Of a stretch of DNA of 64,000 nt, positions 30,045 to 39,019 are shown one piece after another. The stretch lies in assembly GCA_019750135.1 (NCBI GenBank), contig JAIEOV010000018.1, positions 1 through 64,000 of the forward strand. Reading direction: 5' to 3'. A program made the position numbers and the translations under genes. Under the pieces are notes generated by a model, which searched no databases, was not told the origin of the DNA, and saw only the letters and a program-made list of their open reading frames with translations. This DNA comes from Reyranella sp. (lineage in GTDB: Bacteria > Pseudomonadota > Alphaproteobacteria > Reyranellales > Reyranellaceae). The first letter of the stretch is position 1. Every line of letters starts with the position of its first letter.

Positions 30045-30170
30045 CCCCGTCATCCCGAGCGGAGCCGCCCGAAGGGCGGCACAGTCGAGGGACCTTTTTT
30101 GTCGGTGCATCGACAAAACAGGTCCCTCCGCTCCGCCTCGCTACGCTCGGCTCCGGTCGGGATGACGGGG
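30045..30170. repeat. Dispersed repeat family D, copy 2
   Basis: About 126 bp with CCCCGTCATCCCGAGCGGAG and CCGGTCGGGATGACGGGG termini and the central TCGGTGCATCGACAAAACAGGTCCCT shared in part with copy 1. The flanks (CGCATATGG before, CACATGCGATG after) also resemble the flank of copy 1 (CACATGCGATAG), suggesting a larger original unit. Lies between the Mpo1-like and VOC genes. Confidence 0.9.
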
Positions 30171-30198
30171 CTTTGAGGCCACATGCGATGACTCGCGG

Positions 30199-30603
30199 TC
30201 AAGCCGCCGGCGCCGGTCCGAGAAGGTCCCATTTGTTACCGGCGATATCGAGGAAGACGGCCACCCGGCCATAGGGCTCGGTACGCGGCGGCTTCACGAA
30301 GGTGACGCCGGCCGCAACCATGCGCTCGTAGCTCGCATCGAAGTCGTCGACCTGCAGGAAGAAACCGACGCGGCCGGCAAACTGGTTGCCGACGATGCGC
30401 TCCTGCTCTTCTCCGTCCGCCCTGGCGAGCAGAATGCCCGTCTCGGCGCCGGGCGGGCGCACGACAACCCACCGCTTCGGCCGCCCATCGTTGGTCAGCG
30501 AGGGGACGTCTTCGACCAGCTCGAAGCGGAGAACGCGGACGAAGAAGTCGATGGCCGGGTCGTACTCCTTCACGACGAGAGCGGCGAGACCGAGGTGCGC
30601 CAT
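30199..30603 (-). CDS. VOC family (glyoxalase/dioxygenase-fold) protein
   Basis: A 134-residue two-beta-alpha-beta-beta-beta-module protein of the vicinal oxygen chelate superfamily. It begins MAHLGLAALVVKEYDPAIDFF and ends VFLDIAGNKWDLLGP, the usual VOC frame. Metal ligands in the canonical positions are incomplete: His4 is near the start and a Gln (FFLQVDD) is mid-protein. It may be an enzyme of lactoylglutathione-lyase type or an antibiotic-binding relative. It follows the CoA-transferase genes by 3 bp and is probably in their operon. Confidence 0.85.
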   Translation of the reverse strand: MAHLGLAALVVKEYDPAIDFFVRVLRFELVEDVPSLTNDGRPKRWVVVRPPGAETGILLARADGEEQERIVGNQFAGRVGFFLQVDDFDASYERMVAAGVTFVKPPRTEPYGRVAVFLDIAGNKWDLLGPAPAA

Positions 30604-30606
30604 GTC

Positions 30607-31824
30607 TCAGCCCAAGGCTCCCGACTTCTTGAGTGCGTCGATCTCGTTGGCGGCGAAACCCGCTTCGCGCAGGATCTCCTCATTGTGCTGGCCGACCGCA
30701 GGCGGAGGTCCCGCCTTTCGTGGCTCGGCGAAACCCAGGCGGATGGGGTTGTTCACCGTACGCGGGATCTCGGGGTTGGCCGTATCGGCGAAGATACCGG
30801 CGTGGTCCGCCTGCTCGTCGTCGACCACGTCGGCCAGGCGGCCGATGACGCCGAACGGGATGCCCGTGCCGGCGAAAGTCGCTTCCCACTCGGCATAGGT
30901 CTTTTGGGCGAACACCGGCATCAGCTCCTTCACCAGCTCGAGCGATCGCGTGCGGCGCTCGGCGCGCTCGGTGAAGCGCGGGTCTTCCAAAAGGTCGGGC
31001 CGGTCGATGGCCTTGCACAGGACCGGCCACAGCCGGTCGTCGCGCACCAGCAGGAGCTGCAGCCAGCGATCGTCCTTGGTGCGGTAGAGGTTGGTCAGCG
31101 CGTTGCGCGGCTTGTCGGGCGCCTGTCGCGGCGGCAGGTGCGCGCCGACCAGCGCGCCGGCGGCGGAGGTGCCGTTCGACCACACGCCGTTGGCATAGAG
31201 CGAGGTGCCGACCCAGCAACCCTTGCCGGTACGGTCGCGCTGGCGCAGGCCGAGCAGGATCGCGGCGACGAGAGTCATCGCCGTGGCGCGGTCGCCCTGC
31301 GCCGGCAGCGAGAGACCGGGCGGGCCGTCCTCGTAGCGCGCCAGGTCGAGGATTCCCGACCGGCCGAAATAGGCGGTGACGTCGAAGCCTGGCCGGTCGC
31401 GGTCGGGCCCGGTCTCGCCGTAGCCGGTGAGCGAGCAATAGATCAAACGCGGATTGATCGGCTCGATGTCTTCCCAGCGCAGCTTCAGCCGCTCGCGCGC
31501 CGGCGGCGGGAAGTTCACGATCATGATGTCGGCGCGCTGGATCAGCCGCTCGAGCACGGGCCGCGCCGTGTCGTTCTTGAGATCGAGCGCCAGCGACCGT
31601 TTCAGGCGGCCGTCGAGCTGCCAGGCGAAGTTCTTGTCGCTCTGCGGGTAGCTGGCGTTGCGATAGCTGTTGCGATGGGGATCGCCGTCGCCCGGCGGCT
31701 CGATCTTGATGACGTCGGCACCGAAGTCGGCAAGCGCCACCGCCGCGGCCGGCGCCGCGATGAACGAGCTGACATCGAGAACGACGAGCCCACTGAGGGG
31801 CCCAGGGAGTGGAGGGTCGCTCAT
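30607..31824 (-). CDS. CaiB/BaiF family CoA-transferase (copy A)
   Basis: A 405-residue family III CoA-transferase that moves CoA between organic acids. It has the N-terminal LVVLDVSSFIAAPAAAVALADFGADVIKIEPPGDGDPHR and RNKRS-like KRSLALDLKN segments. The catalytic Asp expected after the ALxNLYR-type region corresponds to the LTNLYRTKDDRWLQL stretch. It closely resembles its upstream neighbour and overlaps it by 4 bases (ATGA). Such tandem pairs can form heteromers; substrate unknown. Confidence 0.9.
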   Translation of the reverse strand: MSDPPLPGPLSGLVVLDVSSFIAAPAAAVALADFGADVIKIEPPGDGDPHRNSYRNASYPQSDKNFAWQLDGRLKRSLALDLKNDTARPVLERLIQRADIMIVNFPPPARERLKLRWEDIEPINPRLIYCSLTGYGETGPDRDRPGFDVTAYFGRSGILDLARYEDGPPGLSLPAQGDRATAMTLVAAILLGLRQRDRTGKGCWVGTSLYANGVWSNGTSAAGALVGAHLPPRQAPDKPRNALTNLYRTKDDRWLQLLLVRDDRLWPVLCKAIDRPDLLEDPRFTERAERRTRSLELVKELMPVFAQKTYAEWEATFAGTGIPFGVIGRLADVVDDEQADHAGIFADTANPEIPRTVNNPIRLGFAEPRKAGPPPAVGQHNEEILREAGFAANEIDALKKSGALG

Positions 31825-33032
31825 GACACGGCACCGCTCTTGTGCAGGGCCGCGATCTCGTCGGGCGAGAGGCCCGCTTCCGCCAGGATCGCGTCGCTGT
31901 GCTGGCCCAGCGCCGGCGCTGGCCGGGCGACCTGCTGCTCGGCAAAGCTGAGGCGGATGGGGTTGGCCAGCGTGCGCGGCATCTCAGCGATCTCGGTCTC
32001 GACCACGGCGCCACAGGCCACCGCCTGCTGGTCATCGGGCACATCCTGCGGCCGGCTGATGACGCCGAAGGTGATGCCGTGGCTCGCCATGGTCTCGCGC
32101 CAATGTTCGTAGTCCTTCTGCGCGAAGGCATCATGGAGGATGGTGGCGAGCTCGCCCGAGCGCTGGCGGCGGTCGGCGACGGTGGCGAAGCGCGCATCGT
32201 TCTCGAGTTCAGGCCGGCCGATGGTGGCGCAGACGCCGGGCCACATCTTGTCCTCGCGCACGATGGTGAGCTGCAGCCAGCGGTCGTCGGCAGTGCGGTA
32301 GATGTTGCCCAGCGCCGAGCGCGGCCGCTCGGGCGGCGGACGGTGCGGCAGGTAGGCGCCGACCAGGGCGGCCTGGGCAACGACGCCGCACGACCACAGG
32401 CCGTTGCCGAGCAGCGAGGTGCCGACCCATGAGCCTTCGCCGGTCTTCATGCGTTGCATCAGACCCATCAGGATCGCCGAAACCAGGCCCATGGCCGTCG
32501 CCCGGTCGCCCTGCGCCGGCACCGGCACGCCGGGTGGCCCTCCTTCATAGCGCTGGGCGTCCAGAAGGCCGGAGCGCGCGAAGTAGGCCGTGGCGTCGAA
32601 GCCCGGCCGGTCGCGGTCCGGTCCGCTTTCGCCGTAGCCGGTGAGCGAGGCGTAGATCAGCCGGGGATTGACCTTCTTCACCGCCTCGTAGCCCAGCCCG
32701 AGGCGATCGCGCACGAGCGGCGGGAAGTTGCAGATCAGCACGTCCGAGATCGCGATCAGCCGGTCCAGCGCGGCGCGGGCATCGGGCTTCTTGAGATCGA
32801 GCACGATCGAGCGCTTGTTGCGCGAGTCCATGTGCCAGGGATAGTTGACCGCGCTTTTCGGGTAGTTCGACGAATCGTGCATGATGCGGCGGTTGGGATC
32901 GCCGTCGGGCCCCTCGACCTTGATCACGTCGGCGCCCCAGTCGCCTAAAACCACCGCCGCAGCGGGGGCGGCGATGAACGAACTGATATCCAGCACGCGC
33001 AATCCTGCCAGCGGCAGGCCAGGCTCGGTCAT
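31821..33032 (-). CDS. CaiB/BaiF family CoA-transferase (copy B)
   Basis: A 403-residue family III CoA-transferase paralogous to copy A, with the same motifs (VLDISSFIAAPAAAVVLGDWGADVIKVEGPDGDPNRR, NIYRTADDRWLQL). Start was placed at MTEPGLPLAG because the AAGGA ribosome site is 6 bases upstream of it, whereas the Met two codons earlier abuts that site. First gene of the CoA-transferase B - A - VOC run, divergent from the sulfatase. Confidence 0.9.
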   Translation of the reverse strand: MTEPGLPLAGLRVLDISSFIAAPAAAVVLGDWGADVIKVEGPDGDPNRRIMHDSSNYPKSAVNYPWHMDSRNKRSIVLDLKKPDARAALDRLIAISDVLICNFPPLVRDRLGLGYEAVKKVNPRLIYASLTGYGESGPDRDRPGFDATAYFARSGLLDAQRYEGGPPGVPVPAQGDRATAMGLVSAILMGLMQRMKTGEGSWVGTSLLGNGLWSCGVVAQAALVGAYLPHRPPPERPRSALGNIYRTADDRWLQLTIVREDKMWPGVCATIGRPELENDARFATVADRRQRSGELATILHDAFAQKDYEHWRETMASHGITFGVISRPQDVPDDQQAVACGAVVETEIAEMPRTLANPIRLSFAEQQVARPAPALGQHSDAILAEAGLSPDEIAALHKSGAVS

Positions 33033-33142
33033 GAGCATTCCTTAATGAGGTCGTTGGCCGATTAAGGGCGCGACCCTCTGGCTTCCGTCAAGGCCGGCCG
33101 TTAGCGTGTTTCGGCACGCGGCGTGCTTGGGGGAATCTCATC

Positions 33143-34534
33143 GTGGCAAGGAAGAAGCCAAATTTCATCGTCGTGCTGATCGACGATCTCAGGTTCGATG
33201 AACTCGGGATCTGCGGTCATCCTTTCATGAAGACGCCGCACATCGACCGCATCGGCCATGAAGGCGCGATGTTCACGTCGGCCTTCCACACCACGCCGCT
33301 CTGCTCGCCCAACCGCGCATCGATCATCACCGGGCAGTACGCCAGCCGGCACGGCATCATCGACAATGTGGCGCGCGACGCCCACAGCCATCGCCTGCCC
33401 AACTACCACGGCATCCTGCAGCGGCTGGGCTACGAGACCGCCCATGTCGGCAAGTGGCACATGGGCAATTCGGGCGGCCCGCGGCCGGGCTACGACCGCT
33501 GGGTGAGCTTCCCGGGCCACGGCTCGATCGTCGATCCGGTGCTGAACATCGACGGCGATGAGCGCCAGTACAAAGGCTACATCACCGATCTCCTGAACGA
33601 TCACGCCGTCCAATTCTTGCGCAAGCCGCGGACGAAGCCCTTCGCGCTGTTCTTCGCTCACAAGGCGGTGCATCCCGACGCCTTCCAGGCGGCCGACGGC
33701 ACGGTCGATCTCAGCAAGGGCGGCTATCGCGTGCCCGAGCGCCATGCCGATCTCTACAAGGGCGCGCACTTCCCGCGCCGGCCCAATGCGTTGCCGCTGG
33801 CCGAGGTGGCGAAGGACAAGCCCGCGTGGACCGAGGCCTTCCAGCTCAAGGGCAACGAAGCTTCGCGCAAGGTGCTGGACGGCATCAAGGCGGGCAGCGA
33901 CGAGGAGATCCGCCTGCGCGCCGCCATGATGGCCTCGGTCGACGAGGGCATGGGCGAGGTGTTCAAGGCGCTGGAGGAGACCGGGCAGCTCGACGACACC
34001 TTCATCCTGTTCCTGGGCGACAACGGCTACTTCTTCGGCGAGCACGGGTTGGGGCCGGAGCGACGCTTCGCCTACGAGGAAGGCATCAAGTCGCCGTTCC
34101 TGATCCGCTATCCCGCCTGGTTCAAGCCGGGCACAGTCAAGGACGAGCTGGTGCTGGCGCTCGACATTGCGCCGACCATCGTCGATCTTGCCGGCGGCAA
34201 GGCCGCGGACTTCGCGCACATGCAAGGGCTGTCGCTGCGGCCCATTGCCAAGAATGGAAAGGCCATCCGCTCGTCGTTCATGTGCGAGTACTTCAGCGAG
34301 AACGCCATGCCGTGGCTTGTCGGCATGAGCTACAAGGCGATCCGGACCAGGCGTCACAAGTACATCCACTGGACGCAGAAGTCGCTCGACGGCGTGGCCT
34401 GCGACGAACTCTACGACCTCAAGAGCGACCCCTATGAAATGCACAATCTGATCAACAAGCGCGGCGAACGCGCGACGGTCGCACGATTGCGCCGGCAGCT
34501 GGCCGGGCTCGTTGCCCAATCAGTGGGACTTTAG
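33143..34534 (+). CDS. Sulfatase (arylsulfatase A family)
   Basis: A 463-residue type I sulfatase without an evident signal peptide, so probably cytoplasmic. Metal ligands Asp14-Asp15 lie in VVLIDDLR. The formylglycine signature is CSPNR at residues 54-58 (C-x-P-x-R), with Cys54 the residue converted to formylglycine. GKWHMG and LGDNGYFFGEHGL supply further active-site residues. Start is GTG. It hydrolyses a sulfate ester or related phosphonate; substrate unknown. A Bug-type binding protein follows 11 bp later, so an imported organic acid or sulfate ester is a plausible substrate. Confidence 0.92.
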   Translation: MARKKPNFIVVLIDDLRFDELGICGHPFMKTPHIDRIGHEGAMFTSAFHTTPLCSPNRASIITGQYASRHGIIDNVARDAHSHRLPNYHGILQRLGYETAHVGKWHMGNSGGPRPGYDRWVSFPGHGSIVDPVLNIDGDERQYKGYITDLLNDHAVQFLRKPRTKPFALFFAHKAVHPDAFQAADGTVDLSKGGYRVPERHADLYKGAHFPRRPNALPLAEVAKDKPAWTEAFQLKGNEASRKVLDGIKAGSDEEIRLRAAMMASVDEGMGEVFKALEETGQLDDTFILFLGDNGYFFGEHGLGPERRFAYEEGIKSPFLIRYPAWFKPGTVKDELVLALDIAPTIVDLAGGKAADFAHMQGLSLRPIAKNGKAIRSSFMCEYFSENAMPWLVGMSYKAIRTRRHKYIHWTQKSLDGVACDELYDLKSDPYEMHNLINKRGERATVARLRRQLAGLVAQSVGL

Positions 34535-34545
34535 GAGACATCACG

Positions 34546-35526
34546 ATGCTGACGAAACGAGCCTTCCTTGGCGCCACACTGGCCGTCGTGACCACCGGCG
34601 GTGGGCAGGCACAAGCGCAGGCTTGGCCCGCCAAGCCGGTGCGCATGATCGTGCCGCTGGCACCGGGGTCCACGGCCGACATCCTGGCGCGCCTCTATGC
34701 GGAGGAGCTGGGCAAGGCGCTGGGCCAGACCTTCGTCGTCGACAACAAGACCGGTGCCGGCGGCACCATCGCCACCGCCGAGGCGGCCCGCGCGCCGGGC
34801 GACGGCTACACCATCGCCCTGGTGAGCCAGGGCACGATGGTGTTCAACATCGGCCTCTACAAGGCGCCGGGCTACGATCCGCTGAAGGACCTGACGCCGG
34901 TGACGGCGAGCGGCGGCGTGTCCAACGTGCTGATCGTCCATCCCGACAATCCGGCGAAGACGGTGGCCGACCTGCTGGCCCAGGCACGCGCCAAGCCGGG
35001 CGAGCTCACCTTCTCGTCGGGCGGCGTCGGCACCAGCCATCACATGTCGGGCGTGCTGCTCGAGTTGCGCACCGGCGTGAAGCTGCAGCACGTGCCTTAC
35101 CGCGCGACGCCGGCCGGCATCCAGGCGGTGGCCAACGGCGAGGTGACGATGGGCCTGTTCAACACGCCGACCGTCATCGGCCTGATCAAGGGCGGCAAGC
35201 TCAAGGCGCTGGCGGTGACCAGCGAGAAGCGTTCGGACCTGCTGTCCGAGGTGCCGACCATGATCGAATCGGGCGTGCAGGACTATGTCGTGAACACCTG
35301 GATGGGCTACGCCGTCCCGGCCGGCACCCCCGAGCCGGTGGTCGGCAAGCTCAATGCCGAGCTGAACCGCATCGGCCAGCTGCCGGCGGTGCGCGAAAAG
35401 ATGCTGGCCCAGGGCATCGAGATGCTGCCGCCGGAATCGCCGGCCCAGGCCCAGAAACTGGTGCGCGATGACCTCGTGCTATGGCTGCCGATCATCAAGG
35501 CCTCGGGGGCCTCGGCGGATCAGTAG
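34546..35526 (+). CDS. Tripartite tricarboxylate transporter (Bug-type) substrate-binding protein
   Basis: A 326-residue periplasmic Bug/TctC family protein. A signal peptide ends near AQAQA, followed by the family opening WPAKPVRMIVPLAPGSTADILAR. VVDNKTGAGGTIATAEAARAPGDGYT and the VPTMIESGV segment are typical. These proteins bind carboxylates such as citrate, terephthalate or nicotinate; many are orphans with no TctAB nearby, as here. It is probably co-transcribed with the sulfatase. Confidence 0.93.
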   Translation: MLTKRAFLGATLAVVTTGGGQAQAQAWPAKPVRMIVPLAPGSTADILARLYAEELGKALGQTFVVDNKTGAGGTIATAEAARAPGDGYTIALVSQGTMVFNIGLYKAPGYDPLKDLTPVTASGGVSNVLIVHPDNPAKTVADLLAQARAKPGELTFSSGGVGTSHHMSGVLLELRTGVKLQHVPYRATPAGIQAVANGEVTMGLFNTPTVIGLIKGGKLKALAVTSEKRSDLLSEVPTMIESGVQDYVVNTWMGYAVPAGTPEPVVGKLNAELNRIGQLPAVREKMLAQGIEMLPPESPAQAQKLVRDDLVLWLPIIKASGASADQ

Positions 35527-35584
35527 GCGTCGTCCGATGCTACCTTACTTCATGTCCTTTCATGCTCTTCCTCTCATGTTCTTC

Positions 35585-35626
35585 CTCTCATGTTCCTCTC
35601 CCCCACGGGGCAGAGGAACATGAGAG
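35585..35626. repeat. Perfect 15-bp stem inverted repeat
   Basis: CTCTCATGTTCCTCT (35585-35599) and AGAGGAACATGAGAG (35612-35626) around a 12-base C/G-rich loop. Upstream, CTCTCATGTTCTTC occurs again as partial direct repeats (35571-35584). Part of the same sequence occurs at about 27808-27826. It lies in the 235-bp gap before asd and may terminate the Bug transcript. Confidence 0.85.
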
Positions 35627-35761
35627 GCAGGGGGGAGAGGCGCTGAGGTGGCAGGGAAGCAAAGGGGGACTTGAGAAAGGGGTGAAATGGCCGTCAGACG
35701 GCCTTCCTTGCAAAAGCCGCCCTCCGCGCGTATCTCCCTGCGTCCTTCATACAGGTGAGCC

Positions 35762-36775
35762 ATGGGCTACAGAGTCGCCGTCGTTGGCGCGACCGGCAAT
35801 GTCGGGCGCGAAATGTTGCAGATCCTGGCCGAGCGGAGCTTCCCGGCCGATGACGTCGTGGCGCTGGCCTCGGCGCGCTCGGCGGGCAAGCAGACCTCGT
35901 TCGGCGAGAACGGGGTGCTGAAGGTCCAGGACCTGGCCAAGTTCGACTTCAAGGGCATCGACATCGTGCTGAGCTCGCCCGGCGCCAAGGTCTCGGCCGA
36001 GCACAGCCCGCGCGCCGCCAAGGCCGGCGCCGTGGTGATCGACAACACCTCCTACTGGCGCATGGACCCCGACGTGCCGCTGGTCGTGCCCGAGGTGAAC
36101 GCCGAGGCGATCGCGGGCTACAAGGCGCGTGGCATCATCGCCAACCCCAACTGCTCGACCATTCAGATGGTGGTGGCGCTGAAGCCGATCCATGACGCGG
36201 CCACCATCAAGCGCGTCGTCGTATCGACCTATCAGTCGACGTCGGGTGCCGGCAAGGAAGGCATGGACGAGCTTTTGAACCAGACCAAAAGCTTCTTCGT
36301 GAACCAGACGCTCGACGCCAAGAAGTTCACCAAGAACATCTCGTTCAACGTCATCCCGCACATCGACGCCTTCATGGACGACGGCTCGACCAAGGAAGAG
36401 TGGAAGATGGTGGTCGAGACCAAGAAGATCCTCGATCCCAAGATCAAGGTGCATGCGACCTGTGTGCGCGTGCCGACCTTCATCGGCCATGCCGAGTCGG
36501 TGAACCTCGAGCTCGAGCGGCCGCTCGACGAGCACGAGGCGCGTCGCGTGCTCGCCGCCCAGCCCGGCGTGCTCGTGGTCGATCGCCGCGAGAACGGCGG
36601 CTACGTGACGCCGCAGGAAGTCACCGGGCAGGATGGCGTGTTCGTGAGCCGCGTGCGTGTGGATCCGACGATCGACAACGGTCTCGCCCTCTGGATCGTC
36701 AGCGACAACCTGCGCAAGGGCGCGGCGCTGAACGCCGTGCAGATCGCCGAGGAGCTAGTCCGCGGCTATATCTAG
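35762..36775 (+). CDS. asd: Aspartate-semialdehyde dehydrogenase
   Basis: A 337-residue enzyme that reduces aspartyl phosphate to aspartate semialdehyde for lysine/diaminopimelate, threonine and methionine synthesis. The NADP-binding GATGNVG is at residues 9-15, the catalytic cysteine is Cys131 in NPNCSTIQMV, and the STYQSTSGAGKEGMDEL segment is conserved. Length is typical. It stands alone, with a hairpin and a GGCCGTC/GACGGCC stem upstream. Confidence 0.96.
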   Translation: MGYRVAVVGATGNVGREMLQILAERSFPADDVVALASARSAGKQTSFGENGVLKVQDLAKFDFKGIDIVLSSPGAKVSAEHSPRAAKAGAVVIDNTSYWRMDPDVPLVVPEVNAEAIAGYKARGIIANPNCSTIQMVVALKPIHDAATIKRVVVSTYQSTSGAGKEGMDELLNQTKSFFVNQTLDAKKFTKNISFNVIPHIDAFMDDGSTKEEWKMVVETKKILDPKIKVHATCVRVPTFIGHAESVNLELERPLDEHEARRVLAAQPGVLVVDRRENGGYVTPQEVTGQDGVFVSRVRVDPTIDNGLALWIVSDNLRKGAALNAVQIAEELVRGYI

Positions 36776-36889
36776 TAGAAGGATTTGCTGCGGGCGCTTG
36801 GTCTCGGCATTCCTTCTATGGCTCTGAAGCTAAATGAAAATCTTTTAACTACAGGTGGTTAAGAACGATCTTTCATGTAAGATAAGAGG

Positions 36890-38314
36890 GTGAACGACAT
36901 CCCGTCGCTTTACCCTCTCCGTCCGGAATCGCAGGCCACTGCTGTGCCAACGCCTTTGTTTGGTGGCGATGACACATTCGTCCAGCAGCTTCGCCTGGCC
37001 GCGCAGGCGCATCGCGCCGGCCGTCTCGAAGAGGCGATCACCTCGTATTTCAAGTTGCTCGCCGTGCGGCCCTATCACGCCGAGCTGCACAACAATCTCG
37101 GCGTGGCGCTTCGGCTCGCCGGCAAGCTCGAAGCTTCGGTGTCGCATCATCGCCTGTCGCTGGCGGCGGATCCCGACAATCCCGCGCTGCATTCCAATCT
37201 CGGCAACGCGCTGCGCGCCGCCAACCGTCTCGACGAGGCGGTGAAGCATCACTTCCATTCCATCACCCTCAACCGCGACTACGCCGAGGGCTTCTTCAAT
37301 CTGGCGCTCTGCCTGCGCGATCTCGGCCGCATCGACGAAGCGGTCGGTTGCCTCGGCCGCGCGCTGGCGCTCAATCCCGACAATCGCCGCGCCCGCGTCG
37401 AGCTCGCCATCGCGCTCTTGATGCGCGGCGAGCTCAGCGACGGCTTCGCCGCCTACGAGGCGCGCAAGCGCCTCCCCGAGACGCCGGCGCCGGACTTCCG
37501 GCAACCGGCGTGGGATGGCGCGCCGATCGGCGGCAAGCGCATCCTGCTCTATCCCGAGCAGGGGCTGGGCGACGTGCTGCTGTTCGTGCGCTTCGCCCGC
37601 GAGCTGAAGCGCCGCGGCGCCACGGTGATTGTGCTCTGCCAGGCCCTGCTGAAGGATCTTCTGGGCACCGTCGACTTCATCGACCACGTCGTCGCCGAGG
37701 GCGAGCCGCTGCCCGACTTCGACCTGCATGCCTCGATGGTGTCGCTGCCGCATCTCTGCCGGGCCGACTTCGACGGGCCCGCGCTGCAGGCGCCTTATCT
37801 CAAGGCGCCGGTCGACAGCCGCATCAAGCTCGGCCGCATCGCGAAGGCCAAGCTCAGCGTCGGCATCTACTGGGCGGGCATGCCGGGCCGGCCGCAGGAC
37901 CGCCAGCGCTCGGTGCCGTTCGCGCGTTTCATGGAATTCTCCGGCGACCCCGAGCTGCTGCTGTTCAGCCTGCAAGGCGGCGTGCACCAGAAGGACATCC
38001 AGACCTTCGGCGCCGGCGGGCTGGTGCACGATGTCGGCCGCGGCATCTTCGACTTCGCCGAGGCGGCGACGGCGCTGTCGCAGCTCGACCTCCTGATCTC
38101 GATCGATGCGCCGATCGCCCATCTGGCGGCGGCCATGGGCCTTCCCACCTGGGTGCTGTCTCCGTCCACGGTCGACTGGCGCTGGCAGCTCGGCGGCACG
38201 CGCGCGCCGTGGTATCCGAGCGCGCGCCTGTTCCGCCAGCCGCGGCCGGGCGACTGGGACTCCGTGTTTGTCGATGTGCGCCGCGAACTCGAGCAGTTGA
38301 AGCGCCGTTCCTAG
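36890..38314 (+). CDS. TPR-repeat protein with glycosyltransferase-9-like C-terminal domain
   Basis: A 474-residue protein. Residues about 30-200 hold four to five tetratricopeptide repeats (for example AELHNNLGVALRLAGKLEAS and PALHSNLGNALRAANRLDEA). The C-terminal half has the GT-B-like pattern GKRILLYPEQGLGDVLLFVRFA ... ISIDAPIAHLAAAMGLPTWVLS seen in TPR proteins of the flagellar/surface-glycan type. Transferase activity is not proved. Start is GTG, with the AGAGG ribosome site unusually close, so the true start could be further in. Its TAG stop shares CTAG with the convergent nitroreductase stop. Confidence 0.85.
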   Translation: MNDIPSLYPLRPESQATAVPTPLFGGDDTFVQQLRLAAQAHRAGRLEEAITSYFKLLAVRPYHAELHNNLGVALRLAGKLEASVSHHRLSLAADPDNPALHSNLGNALRAANRLDEAVKHHFHSITLNRDYAEGFFNLALCLRDLGRIDEAVGCLGRALALNPDNRRARVELAIALLMRGELSDGFAAYEARKRLPETPAPDFRQPAWDGAPIGGKRILLYPEQGLGDVLLFVRFARELKRRGATVIVLCQALLKDLLGTVDFIDHVVAEGEPLPDFDLHASMVSLPHLCRADFDGPALQAPYLKAPVDSRIKLGRIAKAKLSVGIYWAGMPGRPQDRQRSVPFARFMEFSGDPELLLFSLQGGVHQKDIQTFGAGGLVHDVGRGIFDFAEAATALSQLDLLISIDAPIAHLAAAMGLPTWVLSPSTVDWRWQLGGTRAPWYPSARLFRQPRPGDWDSVFVDVRRELEQLKRRS

Positions 38315-39015
38315 CTTGCGGCCGCGTCAGGCCACGGATTCCCCCAGGTGTCTGCAAACGTGACCTCGGCCACCGGCTTGCGCGTGAGCGGCCCGTACTT
38401 CCGTGTCGGATAGCCGATCGGCATCAGCGCAAACGTGGCGATGTGCTCGGGGATGCCGAGCACGGCCTTCACCTCGTTCTCGAGCAGGATGTGGTTGGTC
38501 GTGATCACCGTGCCGAGCCCGAGCGCCCGGCAGGCGAGAATGATGTTCTGGATCGCCGGATAGATGCTCGATCCGCTGATCCGCTGGACGTTGGCGAGAT
38601 GGTCGGCGTAGCGCGCCTGCACGACGTCCGGCAGGCCCGAACGCTCGGGCGGCTCGCGCTTCGTCAGGCAGGGCACCAGGATGACCGGCGCGTCGGCCAT
38701 GTGGTCCCAGAGAAAGCCGCTGTTGGCGAGGAACTGTGCGTACTGCGCGTCGGTCAGGTGCTCGGGCTTGGGCCGCGCGGCATAGACGGCGCTCTGATAG
38801 TCCGATGCCTGGCGATAGAGCGCGCCGAGCTGGCGGCGCTTCTCGGCATCGCGCACGACGAGGAAGGTCCAGTGCTGCGTGTTGCCGCCGCTCGAGGCGC
38901 GGATGGCGGCATCGAGCACGCGCTCGATCAGCGCCTGCGGCACCGGGTCGGGCTTGAAGTGCCGCAACGAGCGGGCGGTGTAGATCGCCTCGAACAGGCC
39001 GATGGCAGGTTCCAC
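38311..39015 (-). CDS. Nitroreductase family protein
   Basis: A 234-residue FMN-dependent nitroreductase-fold protein. It opens AIYTARSLRHFKPDPVP and has ASSGGNTQHWTFLVVRD, which binds FMN phosphate, and ALGLGTVITTN in the C-terminal half. The GTG start at 39015 was chosen because GGGAG lies 7 bases upstream. It is 4 bp downstream of the DUF2064 stop, at the end of the pdxY-LysE-radical SAM cassette. Substrate unknown; members reduce nitroaromatics, quinones or flavins, or act in secondary metabolism. Confidence 0.9.
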   Translation of the reverse strand: MEPAIGLFEAIYTARSLRHFKPDPVPQALIERVLDAAIRASSGGNTQHWTFLVVRDAEKRRQLGALYRQASDYQSAVYAARPKPEHLTDAQYAQFLANSGFLWDHMADAPVILVPCLTKREPPERSGLPDVVQARYADHLANVQRISGSSIYPAIQNIILACRALGLGTVITTNHILLENEVKAVLGIPEHIATFALMPIGYPTRKYGPLTRKPVAEVTFADTWGNPWPDAAAS

Positions 39016-39019
39016 GAGT

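Noticed and set aside
35684..35706. GGCCGTC/GACGGCC hairpin upstream of asd as a riboswitch (lysine)
   Set aside because: A lone 7-bp stem with a one-base loop and no aptamer-like architecture; nothing resembling the lysine riboswitch is present.
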